DNA from: Paractinoplanes abujensis
Lineage (GTDB): Bacteria; Actinomycetota; Actinomycetes; Mycobacteriales; Micromonosporaceae
Assembly (NCBI RefSeq): GCF_014204895.1
Contig: NZ_JACHMF010000001.1
Location: 186,001-250,000 of the forward strand
Length of the DNA: 64,000 nt
Reading direction: 5' to 3'
The notes beneath the pieces are model-generated. The model saw only the letters and a list, made by a program, of their open reading frames with translations, was not told the origin of the DNA and searched no databases. Every line of letters begins with the position of its first letter. Position 1 is the first letter of the stretch. The translations under genes were made by a program, and so were the position numbers. Positions 44,433-53,124 of the stretch are shown in pieces.

Positions 44433-46127
44433 ATGTCGTCGCTGGTCGAGCCCTTCACCGTCAATTTCGTCCTGCGCGCCCTGCTCGGCGGGGTGCTGCT
44501 GGCCGCGGTGTGCGCCCTGGTGGGCGTATGGGTGATCGCCCGCGGCATGACCTTCCTGGGCGAAGCCATGAGCCACGGCATGCTGCCCGGGGTCGCCCTG
44601 GCCTCGATCCTCGGCGTCAACCTCGTCGCCGGCGCCGCGGTGAGCGCCCTCGCCATGTCGGCCGGCGTCACCGCGCTGCGCGGCAGCCGCGAATTCGGCC
44701 GCGACACCAGCATCGGCCTGCTGTTCGTCGGCATGCTGGCAATCGGGGTCATCGTCGTGTCGCACTCCCGCTCGTTCGCCACCGACCTGACCGCGTTCCT
44801 GTTCGGCGACGTCCTCGCCATCGACCACACCGACCTGCTGCTGCTCGCCGCAACCCTGATCGCCCTGGCGGCGGTGTCGGCCGTGTTCCACCGGCCTTTC
44901 CTCGCGCTCACCTTCGACCCGCGCAAAGCCCGCACGCTGGGCCTGCGCCCCGCCCTGACCAACGCCGTGATGATGATCCTGCTGACCGTGGCCATGGCCG
45001 TCGCCTTCAGCGTGGTCGGCACCCTGCTGGCCTTCGGCATGCTGATCGCCCCGTCCGCCGCGGCCATGCTGGTCACCCGCCGCCTCCCGGCCGTGATGCT
45101 GACCAGCTTCGTCATCGGCTCAGCAGCTACCGTGGCCGGCCTCTGGCTCTCCTGGCACGCCGCCACCGCAGCCGGCCCCACCATCGCCGCCGTGGCCGTC
45201 CTGATCTTCTTCCTTCTCCTGGCCGCCCGCCGCCTCACTCTTTCTCTGCGCGGGCCCGCCGCCCCACCACACCGTGCCCCTGCCGCGCCGCCCACCCGGC
45301 CGCCGCTTCGCGCCGCCGCGGTCACCGTCTCGCCGGTTCAGCCGCCGCATCGTGCCGCCGCCTCGCTGCCGCCCTACGCCGACGCCGCCGCCTCGCCCAC
45401 CGCGCTGCCGTGCCGCGACGCCGCCGCCTCGCCCACCGCGCTGCCGCGCCGCGACGCCGCCGCCTCGCCCACCGCGCTGCCGTGCCGCGACGCTGCCGCC
45501 GCGCCGACCGCGCTGCCGCGCCACGACGCTGCCGCCGCCGCGCCGACCGCGCTGCCGCGCCACGACGCTGCCGCCGCGCCGACCCCGCTGCCGCGCCACG
45601 ATGCCGCCACCGTTTCGCCGGGTTCGGATTCCGCCACCGCTTCGCGTCGTGACGCCGAATCGGGATCAGTTGGGGAGCCTGCCGTCTCATCGCGGCTTGA
45701 CGTTGCCGCCTCTGGTTCACCGCTCCGCGACGCTGTTGCCTCGTCGGGCTCCCAGCCCGTCGTACTGCCCCGCGACTTCACCGACGTGCCCCGGCCGGAC
45801 CCCGCTGCCCCGCTGCCGCCTGAATCGCACAGGTCCGGCCCTGCCCGTTCGCCGCGCGGGGACTCCCCGGCGTCGTTGCTCCGCGAACCTGCCGCCTCGT
45901 CGCGCCCTGACCGTGCCGCCGTGCCGGGATCGGATCCTGTTGTTCCGCTGTGCCGCGACACCGCCGACGTGCCGCGTCCGGGCCCCGCTGCCCCGATACG
46001 GTCGGGATCGGCTGGCTTGCAGGAGTACGACGCTGTCCGTTCGCCGGGCGCGGACTCCATGGCGTCGTTGCTTCGGGCGCGTGCCGCCTCGTCGCACTCC
46101 GAATCCGGTCGGCTCGGTGCGGCGTGA
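44433..46127 (+). CDS. aztB: Zinc ABC transporter permease AztB with a long low-complexity tail
   Basis: A 564-aa protein from ATG 44433. Residues 1 to about 273 are a complete ABC-3 (ZnuB/TroC) permease with about eight helices: GMTFLGEAMSHGMLPGVALA, FDPRKARTLGLRP, VVGTLLAFGMLIAPSAAAML. The frame then continues for about 290 residues rich in Ala, Pro, Arg, Ser and Asp, including six tandem DAAASPTALPCR-like units (from residue 317) and a looser pair of about 60-residue repeats containing DVPRP and SLLR. No stop occurs until 46127. Usual family length is 270-300 aa, so the tail doubles the protein; it would be a disordered cytoplasmic extension, if translated. Confidence 0.85.
   Translation: MSSLVEPFTVNFVLRALLGGVLLAAVCALVGVWVIARGMTFLGEAMSHGMLPGVALASILGVNLVAGAAVSALAMSAGVTALRGSREFGRDTSIGLLFVGMLAIGVIVVSHSRSFATDLTAFLFGDVLAIDHTDLLLLAATLIALAAVSAVFHRPFLALTFDPRKARTLGLRPALTNAVMMILLTVAMAVAFSVVGTLLAFGMLIAPSAAAMLVTRRLPAVMLTSFVIGSAATVAGLWLSWHAATAAGPTIAAVAVLIFFLLLAARRLTLSLRGPAAPPHRAPAAPPTRPPLRAAAVTVSPVQPPHRAAASLPPYADAAASPTALPCRDAAASPTALPRRDAAASPTALPCRDAAAAPTALPRHDAAAAAPTALPRHDAAAAPTPLPRHDAATVSPGSDSATASRRDAESGSVGEPAVSSRLDVAASGSPLRDAVASSGSQPVVLPRDFTDVPRPDPAAPLPPESHRSGPARSPRGDSPASLLREPAASSRPDRAAVPGSDPVVPLCRDTADVPRPGPAAPIRSGSAGLQEYDAVRSPGADSMASLLRARAASSHSESGRLGAA
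45381..45599 (+). repeat. 36-bp minisatellite, six units, inside aztB
   Basis: Units start at 45381, 45417, 45453, 45489, 45525 (39 bp, one extra codon) and 45564, followed by a partial unit. All are multiples of 3, so the frame is kept. Units 1 and 3 look identical and units 4-6 form a diverged subgroup, consistent with expansion by slippage or unequal exchange. There are no unique spacers, so this is not CRISPR. Confidence 0.95.
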
Positions 46128-46396
46128 CTCCGTCGCCGTGTCGTGTCCGGATTGTGGTGCCGTGACTCGGCTCGCGGCGCGGCGTGATGCCGATCCCTCG
46201 CTTTGGGGGGAGACGCCGTGACCAGGAGGACGTTTTGGTCTGCGCTTTGCGGGCGGCGGTGGGCATCGATCTGTGGTGGAAGGCGAGGCGGGCTCCCACC
46301 CGAAGTGCGGGCCGGGGCGGCTGGAGGCGTCGTGCTGGGACGGACACGGCCGGCTGTGACTTCGTGGTGAGGGCTGAGGAACGGAAGGGACTTGTT

Positions 46397-47545
46397 GTGT
46401 TGAGGAGGGCCGGCGCTGTGTTGAGCCTTGTCGTGGCGGTTGCGGGGTGCGCCTCGGGGGAGGAGGCGGCCGAGGTGAAGCCGCATGGGTATGTGGCGGG
46501 GGCCGCGGAGCTGCCGGAGGCTCAGGTGGCCATCGCGTATGCGGCGCGAGGGGCGCGGGAGCTGAGTCTGCTCGATCTGGCGACGGGGGAGGAGAAGCGG
46601 GTCGGGCTGGCGATCGGGGTGGAGACACTGACCGAGGACGGGCGGTTCGTCTACGCCGGTGACGGGGAGCGCACGGTGCAGATCGTGGACACCGGTGTGT
46701 GGACCGTCGACCACACCGATCACGTCCACTATTACCGGGCCCCCGCCCGGACGGTCGGGTCGGTTGTCCTCGATGCCCCGGTGGCGTCGGTGGTCGGGTC
46801 GGAGGCGCACACCGCGATCGGCACCGCCGATGGGCGGGTCACGGTGCTGGATCGGCGCAAGCTGGCGGACGGCGTGCTGTCCGAGGTGGGAACCGTGGAT
46901 TCCGGCAGCGCCACCGGGCTGGCGGTGCCGTACGGGGAAACGCTTTTGGTGGCGGTGGGGGACCAGCGGAACCGGGCGGCGGATCGGATTGTGGCGATGG
47001 GTTTCGACGGCCGGGCGACGGACGGGCTCGACGTGCCCTGTGTGCAGCCGCAAGGTGCGGCGGTTCTGCGGGGTGGCGTGGTGTTCGCCTGCCAGGGCTC
47101 GGTGGTGCGCGTCAAGAATGACGAGGCCGAGGTGCTCGGCGCCGAAGGGAAACGGGTGACGGGCTTCGGGTTTCGGCCGCGCAGCAACGAGGCGGCCACG
47201 GCGCACTCCGGGGGGATCTGGTCGGTCAACGCGTCCAAGGCCACCCTGCGACAACTGCCCGTGGGCGGACGCAAGTTGATGGCTGCCGTCTCGCCGGCCG
47301 ACGGGCGTTCGGTGCTTGCCCTCGACGACGCGGGCACGCTGGTCAGCTATGACTTGACGACGGGGCGGACGATCGCCGAGGCCCCGTTGCGGGCCGCGAC
47401 GGTGATGCTCGACATCAACCGGGCCTACGTGACACAGCCGCAGGCCCAAGCCATCGTCGAGATCGATTATCGGGACCGGCTGCGAACCGCCCGTACGTTC
47501 TCCGCCTCGCAGCGCCCGGATCTGGCTGTGGAGGTCGGGCGGTGA
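46397..47545 (+). CDS. Beta-propeller lipoprotein of the azt locus (AztD-related)
   Basis: A 382-aa lipoprotein. GTG 46397 with GGAAGGGA RBS 6 nt upstream; lipobox VAVAGC (Cys18). The mature part is a YncE/PQQ-type beta-propeller with repeated blade-like units (TEDGRFVYAGDGERTVQIVD, AHTAIGTADGRVTVLDR, DGRSVLALDDAGTLVSYDL). A His-rich loop DHTDHVHYYR is a candidate zinc site. The stop overlaps aztC by 4 nt (GTGA). It resembles the AztD-type propeller encoded at the end of the locus and may be a second metallochaperone or a sensor of metal supply. Confidence 0.8.
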   Translation: MLRRAGAVLSLVVAVAGCASGEEAAEVKPHGYVAGAAELPEAQVAIAYAARGARELSLLDLATGEEKRVGLAIGVETLTEDGRFVYAGDGERTVQIVDTGVWTVDHTDHVHYYRAPARTVGSVVLDAPVASVVGSEAHTAIGTADGRVTVLDRRKLADGVLSEVGTVDSGSATGLAVPYGETLLVAVGDQRNRAADRIVAMGFDGRATDGLDVPCVQPQGAAVLRGGVVFACQGSVVRVKNDEAEVLGAEGKRVTGFGFRPRSNEAATAHSGGIWSVNASKATLRQLPVGGRKLMAAVSPADGRSVLALDDAGTLVSYDLTTGRTIAEAPLRAATVMLDINRAYVTQPQAQAIVEIDYRDRLRTARTFSASQRPDLAVEVGR

Positions 47546-48435
47546 GGCGGCTCCTCACAGTTCTGCTGCTGCTCGCCGGGGGCACCGCCGCCTGCACGAC
47601 CGCCGACGACGCGCGCATCGTGGTGACGACCAACATCCTGGGCGACGTCGTGGAGCGGATCGCCGGCGACCAGGCGAAGGTGACCGTGCTGATGAAGCCG
47701 GACGCCGACCCGCACTCGTTCGCCATCTCGGCTCGCGAGGCGAATGCGTTGCAGACCGCCGATCTGGTCGTCTTCAACGGCCTGGGGCTGGAGGAGGGCG
47801 TGCTGCACCACGTCGAGGCGGCCCGGGCCCAGGGCGTACGGGTCGTGGAGGTGGGCGCGCGGGTCGAGCCCATCGAGTACCGGGAGGGCGACGCGGCGGG
47901 GCGGCCCGATCCGCACTTCTGGACCGACCCGGCCCGCGTGGTGACGGCGTCCCGGCTGCTGGCCGACGAGATCGTGGCCCACGTCGGCGGGGTGGACGCC
48001 GACGTGGTGCGTGAGCGCGCTTCGGCGTACGGGAAGGAAGTGTCGGCTCTCGACGGGGAACTGGCTGCACGCTTCGCGCGCATTCCCGCGGAGCGTCGTG
48101 TCCTCGTGACCAACCATCACGTGTTCGGCTACCTGGCCGGCCGTTACGACCTGCGGGTGATCGGGGCCGTGCTGCCCAGCGGGACCACGCTCGCCTCGCC
48201 CAGTGCCGCCGACCTGGCCGAGCTGGTCACGGCGATCGAGACCCATCACGTACGGGCGATCTTCGCCGACACCGCCCAACCGGCGCGCCTGGCCGAGGTG
48301 CTGGCGGACGAGGCGGGGCTGACCGTACGGGTGGTCGGGTTGTACTCGGAGTCGCTGAGCGAGGCGGACGGGGAGGCCGCGAGTTATCTGGCGATGATGC
48401 GCTTCAACGCGGAGGCGATCATCGGCGGCCTCTAA
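47542..48435 (+). CDS. aztC: Zinc-binding lipoprotein AztC (cluster A-I substrate-binding protein)
   Basis: A 297-aa lipoprotein; GTG 47542 overlaps the preceding stop; lipobox GGTAAC (Cys18). Cluster A-I pattern: VTTNILGDVVERIAGD, His58 (DADPHSF), His125 (RPDPHFW), His192/193 (TNHHVFGY) and Asp243 (FADTAQ), matching the His3-Asp zinc site of AztC/ZnuA/TroA proteins. It lacks the long His-rich loop of ZnuA, as in AztC, where AztD delivers zinc instead. It captures zinc outside the membrane and hands it to AztB. Confidence 0.92.
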   Translation: MRRLLTVLLLLAGGTAACTTADDARIVVTTNILGDVVERIAGDQAKVTVLMKPDADPHSFAISAREANALQTADLVVFNGLGLEEGVLHHVEAARAQGVRVVEVGARVEPIEYREGDAAGRPDPHFWTDPARVVTASRLLADEIVAHVGGVDADVVRERASAYGKEVSALDGELAARFARIPAERRVLVTNHHVFGYLAGRYDLRVIGAVLPSGTTLASPSAADLAELVTAIETHHVRAIFADTAQPARLAEVLADEAGLTVRVVGLYSESLSEADGEAASYLAMMRFNAEAIIGGL

Positions 48436-48453
48436 ATTTTTTTGTTCGCTTAA

Positions 48454-48468
48454 CGAAAATGAATCTCA
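48454..48468 (+). promoter_or_regulatory. Zur-like box upstream of aztD
   Basis: cgaaaatgaatctca matches the Zur consensus tgaaaatgattttca at about 12 of 15 positions and lies 21 bp before the aztD start in an AT-rich gap. It implies that aztD also has its own zinc-repressed promoter, besides readthrough from aztC. Confidence 0.6.
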
Positions 48469-48488
48469 TTACAGTCGAAGGGGAAGCA

Positions 48489-49640
48489 ATGCGACGCACC
48501 ATTTTCGCCCTGGCCGTGCTGACCACGGGGTCGCTGGCCGCCTGTGGCAACGAAGCCCCGGCCTCGGCGCCGCCGGTCGCGATCAAGGACCCGGTGGCGA
48601 TCACCTACGACGGCGGCCTCCACGTGCTCGACGGCGAGACGCTCGACGTGCAGCGGACCATCGCCCTGGACGGCTTCAACCGGATCAACCCGGCCGGCGA
48701 CGACAGCCACCTCTTCGTGTCCACCAGCGCCGGCTTCCAGGTGCTCGACGCCGTGAACGGCACCATGACCGACATCGCCTACCCCGGCGAGAAACCCGGC
48801 CACGTCGTACGTCATGGCGACCGCACCATCCTGTTCACCGACGGCACCGGCGAAGTTCACAGCTTCGACCCCAAGGAGCTGGCGGACGGCAAACCGCAGG
48901 GCCGCCAGTACAAGACGGCGGTGCCCCACCACGGCGTGGCGGTGGAACTGGCCGACGGCACCCTGATCGTCACCCTGGGCACCGAGGAGTCCCGCACCGG
49001 CGCGATGGCCCTCGACGCCCAGGGCAAGGAGATCGCCCGCAACGAGAAATGCCCCGGCGTGCACGGCGAGGCCGTGGCCCAGGGCGACGTGGTCGGGCTC
49101 GGCTGCGAGGACGGCGTGCTGCTCTTCAAGGACGGCGCGTTCGTCAAGGTGCAGAGCGAGCGCGAGTACAGCCGGATCGGCAACCAGGCGGGCAGCGACG
49201 CCTCCCCGGTGCTGCTCGGCGACTACAAGGTCGAGCCCGACGCCGAGCTGGAGAACCCCACCCACTTCTCGCTGATCGACACGGCCACCGCGAAGCTCCG
49301 GGTCGTGCCGATGCCGTCCGGGGTGAGCTACAGCTTCCGCTCGCTCAACCGCGGCCCCGGCGGCGAGGGTCTGATCCTCGGCACCGACGGCAAGCTGCAC
49401 GTCATCGACCCGGCCACCGCGAAGATCACGAAGTCGTGGCCGGTCGTCGCGGCGTGGCAGGAGCCCGTCGACTGGCAGCAGCCCCGCCCGGCACTGTTCG
49501 TCCGCGGCGACGTCGCGTACGTGACCGAGCCCGCCGCCCGGAAGGTCCACCAGCTCAACCTGACCAGCGGCGAGATCACCGCATCGGCCACGGTCGACGG
49601 CGTCCCGAACGAGATCAGCGGGGTGGTGGCCGGCCACTGA
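48489..49640 (+). CDS. aztD: Zinc metallochaperone AztD (beta-propeller lipoprotein)
   Basis: A 383-aa lipoprotein with lipobox GSLAAC (Cys19). ATG 48489 follows AAGGGGAA; an earlier ATG at 48459 lies within the Zur-like box and is unlikely. The propeller has AztD-like segments: YDGGLHVLDGETLDV, PGEKPGHVVRHGDRT, AVPHHGVAVELADGT and KCPGVHGEAVAQGD; the last three carry the His/Asp residues suited to zinc. AztD passes zinc to AztC under scarcity. Gene order aztC-aztD and the Zur-like box support the call. Confidence 0.88.
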   Translation: MRRTIFALAVLTTGSLAACGNEAPASAPPVAIKDPVAITYDGGLHVLDGETLDVQRTIALDGFNRINPAGDDSHLFVSTSAGFQVLDAVNGTMTDIAYPGEKPGHVVRHGDRTILFTDGTGEVHSFDPKELADGKPQGRQYKTAVPHHGVAVELADGTLIVTLGTEESRTGAMALDAQGKEIARNEKCPGVHGEAVAQGDVVGLGCEDGVLLFKDGAFVKVQSEREYSRIGNQAGSDASPVLLGDYKVEPDAELENPTHFSLIDTATAKLRVVPMPSGVSYSFRSLNRGPGGEGLILGTDGKLHVIDPATAKITKSWPVVAAWQEPVDWQQPRPALFVRGDVAYVTEPAARKVHQLNLTSGEITASATVDGVPNEISGVVAGH

Positions 49641-49720
49641 GAAGAGGCGCCGGGTCGGAGGATGCAGTCCGGCTAGCGCGTTGTCACCCTTGGCCTAGCT
49701 TTCTGGCCTTGGAGGACATT

Positions 49721-50428
49721 TTGCGCGCCCTGTCGAGAATTGTTCAGGTTTTCGTGGTGGTCGCCCTGACCGCCGCCTGCTCCGACCCGCCGCCAATCCC
49801 CATCCCGTCGGCCGCCGTCCCGGCCACGCCCGCCGCCTCACCCGCCGCATCGTCCGGCGGCGCGTCGACCGGGCCGGCCGGCCGGAACGCCGTGTCGGCT
49901 GCCCTGCTCACCCCGGCCGAGCTGGGCGACGGCTACTCGGTCAACCCGGCGATGGCCGGTAACAACCCGGCCACCGGCATGAACACCAGCCTGCTCAATT
50001 GCGCCGAAGCCACCGAGGACACCGGCGCGGTGAGTGCTCATCAGGTCTACCAGGGCGGGGCCGTCGGGCCGTTCGTCGTGGAGACGATCACCGTCACCGA
50101 ACCGGCGCGGGCCGCCGCCCTGATGGACCGGCTGCGTACGGTGAAGAAGAACTGCCACCAGTTCGACGGGCAGATGGCCGGTGGCATCACAATGAAGGTC
50201 ACGATCGACGACCTGACCCTGGCCCGCGTCGGTGACGACACCGTCTCCTATCGGATGACGGCCACCGTGCCCGGTGCCGGCGCCGCCCTCTACGCCCACC
50301 TGGTCACCGCGCGCGCCGGCAACCTGGTCGTGCTGCTCAGCCTGATGCAGATGACCTCACCCGACGTCGCCGTCACCGAGAAGATGATGCAGGCCGCCGT
50401 GGCCAAGGCCCGCGCCGGACTCAGCTGA
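49721..50428 (+). CDS. Putative lipoprotein of unknown function
   Basis: A 235-aa exported protein. TTG 49721 is chosen for the GGAGG RBS 5 nt upstream (49711-49715). Signal peptide with lipobox ALTAAC (Cys20), then a Pro/Ala/Ser-rich tether of about 40 residues and a compact domain (LLTPAELGDGYSVNP, LLNCAEATEDTG, KKNCHQFDGQ, two Cys likely paired). This matches a common actinobacterial DUF of cell-surface lipoproteins; function unknown. Its last 8 nt overlap the convergent protease gene. Confidence 0.8.
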   Translation: MRALSRIVQVFVVVALTAACSDPPPIPIPSAAVPATPAASPAASSGGASTGPAGRNAVSAALLTPAELGDGYSVNPAMAGNNPATGMNTSLLNCAEATEDTGAVSAHQVYQGGAVGPFVVETITVTEPARAAALMDRLRTVKKNCHQFDGQMAGGITMKVTIDDLTLARVGDDTVSYRMTATVPGAGAALYAHLVTARAGNLVVLLSLMQMTSPDVAVTEKMMQAAVAKARAGLS

Positions 50429-52988
50429 GGTTCAACGCAGTGACGCAGTAGCGCAGGGCGGCGGTCACGTCGAGCTGGGCCCGCCGCAGTTGTTCGTGAC
50501 GCAAGGCCTCGACGGCGCCCTCGCCCATGGCCCTCAGGGCCGGGTCGGCCGCCGAGCGGGCGCTCGCGGCGGCCCGGGCCAGCACGATGTCGAAGCCACC
50601 ACTGGCCGTGGCCGGGCTCAGGTCCAGGTGCACCATCCGGCCGCACGCCTCGCCCAGGACGACGTCCATCGGCCACGGCTCGGCCAGAACCAGCTCGACC
50701 CGCCCGACGTCGATCGCCTCTGGGGAGACGACGGTGTCGGGCACCCGCCATTCGGTCGCGCCGAACCAGGTGACCCCGCCGCCGAGCAGCACCATCGGCA
50801 GCAGCAACAGAGCCGCGGCCCAGGCCGGGCGGTCCGGAGCAGGCCGCGCCGGCTCGCCCGGTCGCAACGACCGCACCAGGCTGCCCATTGCGGCCGCGGG
50901 CAGACCGATCACCAGCAGCAGACCGCAGAGCAGCAGGACCATCAGGCCCAGCGCGGCGTAGGCGGGCCGGTCCTCGTCCGCCGAGCCGCCGCCCAGCGCC
51001 AGCCCGGCCAGAAGCTCCAGCAGGCCCCGGGCCCGTGGCGAGGCTCGGCTGATGTGGAGCAGCATCAACACCAGCAAACCGGCCGCGATGGGCAGCACGG
51101 TCGCTCCGGCCGCGGTCACCGCGCGTTCCAGCCGGCCCCGCCCGCCGGTCGCCAGCCCGAGGAAGTACAGCCCGCCGATCGCCGCCAGCAGCGCGGGGAG
51201 CACCAGGATCAGGGTGCTGGGCAACAGTTCGGAGACGGACGGGGTGAGATCGTCCATCCGCGCCTCCAACGCGGTGCGCAGCCTCGGGTAGAAGGGGAGC
51301 AGGGCTACGCCGTACGCGGTCAGGATGCCCGCCGCGGCCAAATGCACCGGACCGAGCGGGGTGCGTACGCCGGGGACCGGACTGCGGTCGGCGGGATCGC
51401 GCCAGACCGGGACGCGCCGACGGGGCCGCCAGGTGGCCAGGGGATACCAGAACACCCACAGCATCGACAGCGCGATCAGCGGGTCGAACAGGACCGAGGC
51501 GGCCAGGACGAGCTGGACGGTTCCACCGGCCCTCACGGTCGGCAGCACGTCGCCGACGTGGAACCAGGCGGTCAGCCACACGCCTAGCACCAACGCGGCT
51601 TGGAACACGCCGAACCGGTAGGCCCGCCGCGGCCTGCCGGCGACCGGCAGCCGGCTGGCCGCGCAGAACAGCGTCCAGCGCAGGAAGACCCAGATCAGCG
51701 CCAGCAGGGCGAGGCCCACCACGGCCGCGACCCCCGGCGCGGCCAGGACGACCGACCCGAACGAGCCGGTGTCGGGCCGGTCGGGTGTGAGCACAACCCC
51801 GCCCACCAGCGCTGCCGTGAAAGCGAGCGCGGACGGCCACACCCGGACGCTGCGGCCGGGCGCGGCGGCGGCCCACAACGCGGCCCGCCACATCCCGCCG
51901 GCCAACACGGTGGCCGCGAACGAGCCGAAGACCAGTCCGCAGATCCAGCCGGGCAGGTAGGCGTGATCCGGCAGCAGCAACCCGGCCAGGTAGCGGGCCG
52001 GGGGATAGCCGAGGCCGACGAGCGCGCCCACGGCGGCCGCGACCCCGGGGGCGAGCTCGAACAACCGGTCGGTGCCGCGCAGCATGGCGATCCGGTCGGC
52101 CACGTACGGGTGGAAGCGGAACCAGCCGCGGACTCGCGACCCCGTGTGCGGCCCCGGCGCCGCGTGCAGCGTGCGCACCAGGTCGTCCCCGGCGTCCGAG
52201 GAGACGTCAGCGTAGAACTCGCGGACCCGCAGCACCGAGGCGCGCAGCAGCCAGAACAAAAAGAGCAGCACACCGAGCCGCCAGGACAGGCCGCCGACGG
52301 CCGCGGGCGCCGAGAAGGCCACGTACGCCAAGGGGAGCAGCACGACTGCGACGAGGAAACCCCACCACACCGCGACCGTGAGGCCGGTGAGATCGACGTC
52401 GCGGTTGCGCAGGTGGGCCAGTTCGTGCCGCAACACGCTGAGCAGCGCCGGATGGGCGGGGGCGCGGGCAGCCTGGGCCAGGCGGCTGCTGTCGAGCACG
52501 ATCGAGTAGCGGCCGAACCGCCCGAACGCCCGGTCCACGCCCCCGCCCGCGGCAACCGACACGTAGACACGGACGCGGGGACCGGCGAGGTGCTCGATCC
52601 GCGCCACGACCGGGCCGAGCACGGGATCGCCGGCGTACCGCCGCAACGGGATCATGCTGCGCCGCGCCCACACCGGCACGGCGAGGTAGATGGCCGTCGT
52701 GACCGCGGCGAGGACGAGGATCATCAGGACCACGAAACGCGCCTCGCGGACCTGCGCCCACACCTCGCATGCGGCATACCAGTCGATCAGGTCGTGCGGC
52801 GGCAGGGCACCGGTGACCTGCCGGGCCGCTTCGACGCAGCGCGCAGGGGCGACGCTCACCGTGGACAGCTGGGCCACCAGCCACCCGTAGACCTGCACCG
52901 ACGCCGCCACACCGGTCGCGCCGAGCAGCAGGAAACGCCCGGTGGTGGCTGGGGGCAGGGACAGCGGATCGAGGCGCGACGTGGACAC
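50421..52988 (-). CDS. Polytopic M48-type zinc metalloprotease
   Basis: An 855-aa membrane protein from GTG 52988. Two N-terminal helices (about 18-45 and 84-105) precede an M48 catalytic domain with HELAH at 188-192 and a candidate third ligand Glu in VREFYAD. Roughly a dozen further hydrophobic segments follow, unlike HtpX or Ste24, which are far shorter. The C-terminal ~110 residues are soluble. The site probably faces the cytoplasm or membrane interface. The gene is divergent from the caspase-STAND gene (136-bp gap), which suggests shared regulation; no substrate is known. Confidence 0.82.
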   Translation of the reverse strand: MSTSRLDPLSLPPATTGRFLLLGATGVAASVQVYGWLVAQLSTVSVAPARCVEAARQVTGALPPHDLIDWYAACEVWAQVREARFVVLMILVLAAVTTAIYLAVPVWARRSMIPLRRYAGDPVLGPVVARIEHLAGPRVRVYVSVAAGGGVDRAFGRFGRYSIVLDSSRLAQAARAPAHPALLSVLRHELAHLRNRDVDLTGLTVAVWWGFLVAVVLLPLAYVAFSAPAAVGGLSWRLGVLLFLFWLLRASVLRVREFYADVSSDAGDDLVRTLHAAPGPHTGSRVRGWFRFHPYVADRIAMLRGTDRLFELAPGVAAAVGALVGLGYPPARYLAGLLLPDHAYLPGWICGLVFGSFAATVLAGGMWRAALWAAAAPGRSVRVWPSALAFTAALVGGVVLTPDRPDTGSFGSVVLAAPGVAAVVGLALLALIWVFLRWTLFCAASRLPVAGRPRRAYRFGVFQAALVLGVWLTAWFHVGDVLPTVRAGGTVQLVLAASVLFDPLIALSMLWVFWYPLATWRPRRRVPVWRDPADRSPVPGVRTPLGPVHLAAAGILTAYGVALLPFYPRLRTALEARMDDLTPSVSELLPSTLILVLPALLAAIGGLYFLGLATGGRGRLERAVTAAGATVLPIAAGLLVLMLLHISRASPRARGLLELLAGLALGGGSADEDRPAYAALGLMVLLLCGLLLVIGLPAAAMGSLVRSLRPGEPARPAPDRPAWAAALLLLPMVLLGGGVTWFGATEWRVPDTVVSPEAIDVGRVELVLAEPWPMDVVLGEACGRMVHLDLSPATASGGFDIVLARAAASARSAADPALRAMGEGAVEALRHEQLRRAQLDVTAALRYCVTALNLS

Positions 52989-53124
52989 GTAGGACAAGCT
53001 ATTGCGGCCGCGGGGATCGGCGGCCCGGAACGGTTCAGCTCTTCGGACGGAACCGCCGCCCAGTCCCTCGATCGGGCTGCCGAGCGTGCGACGATCGGTG
53101 CCCGGCGAGGCAGCGGAGGCGGGA

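Noticed and set aside
45381..45599. CRISPR array
   Set aside because: Units are contiguous 36-39 bp coding repeats with no spacers and no cas genes nearby.
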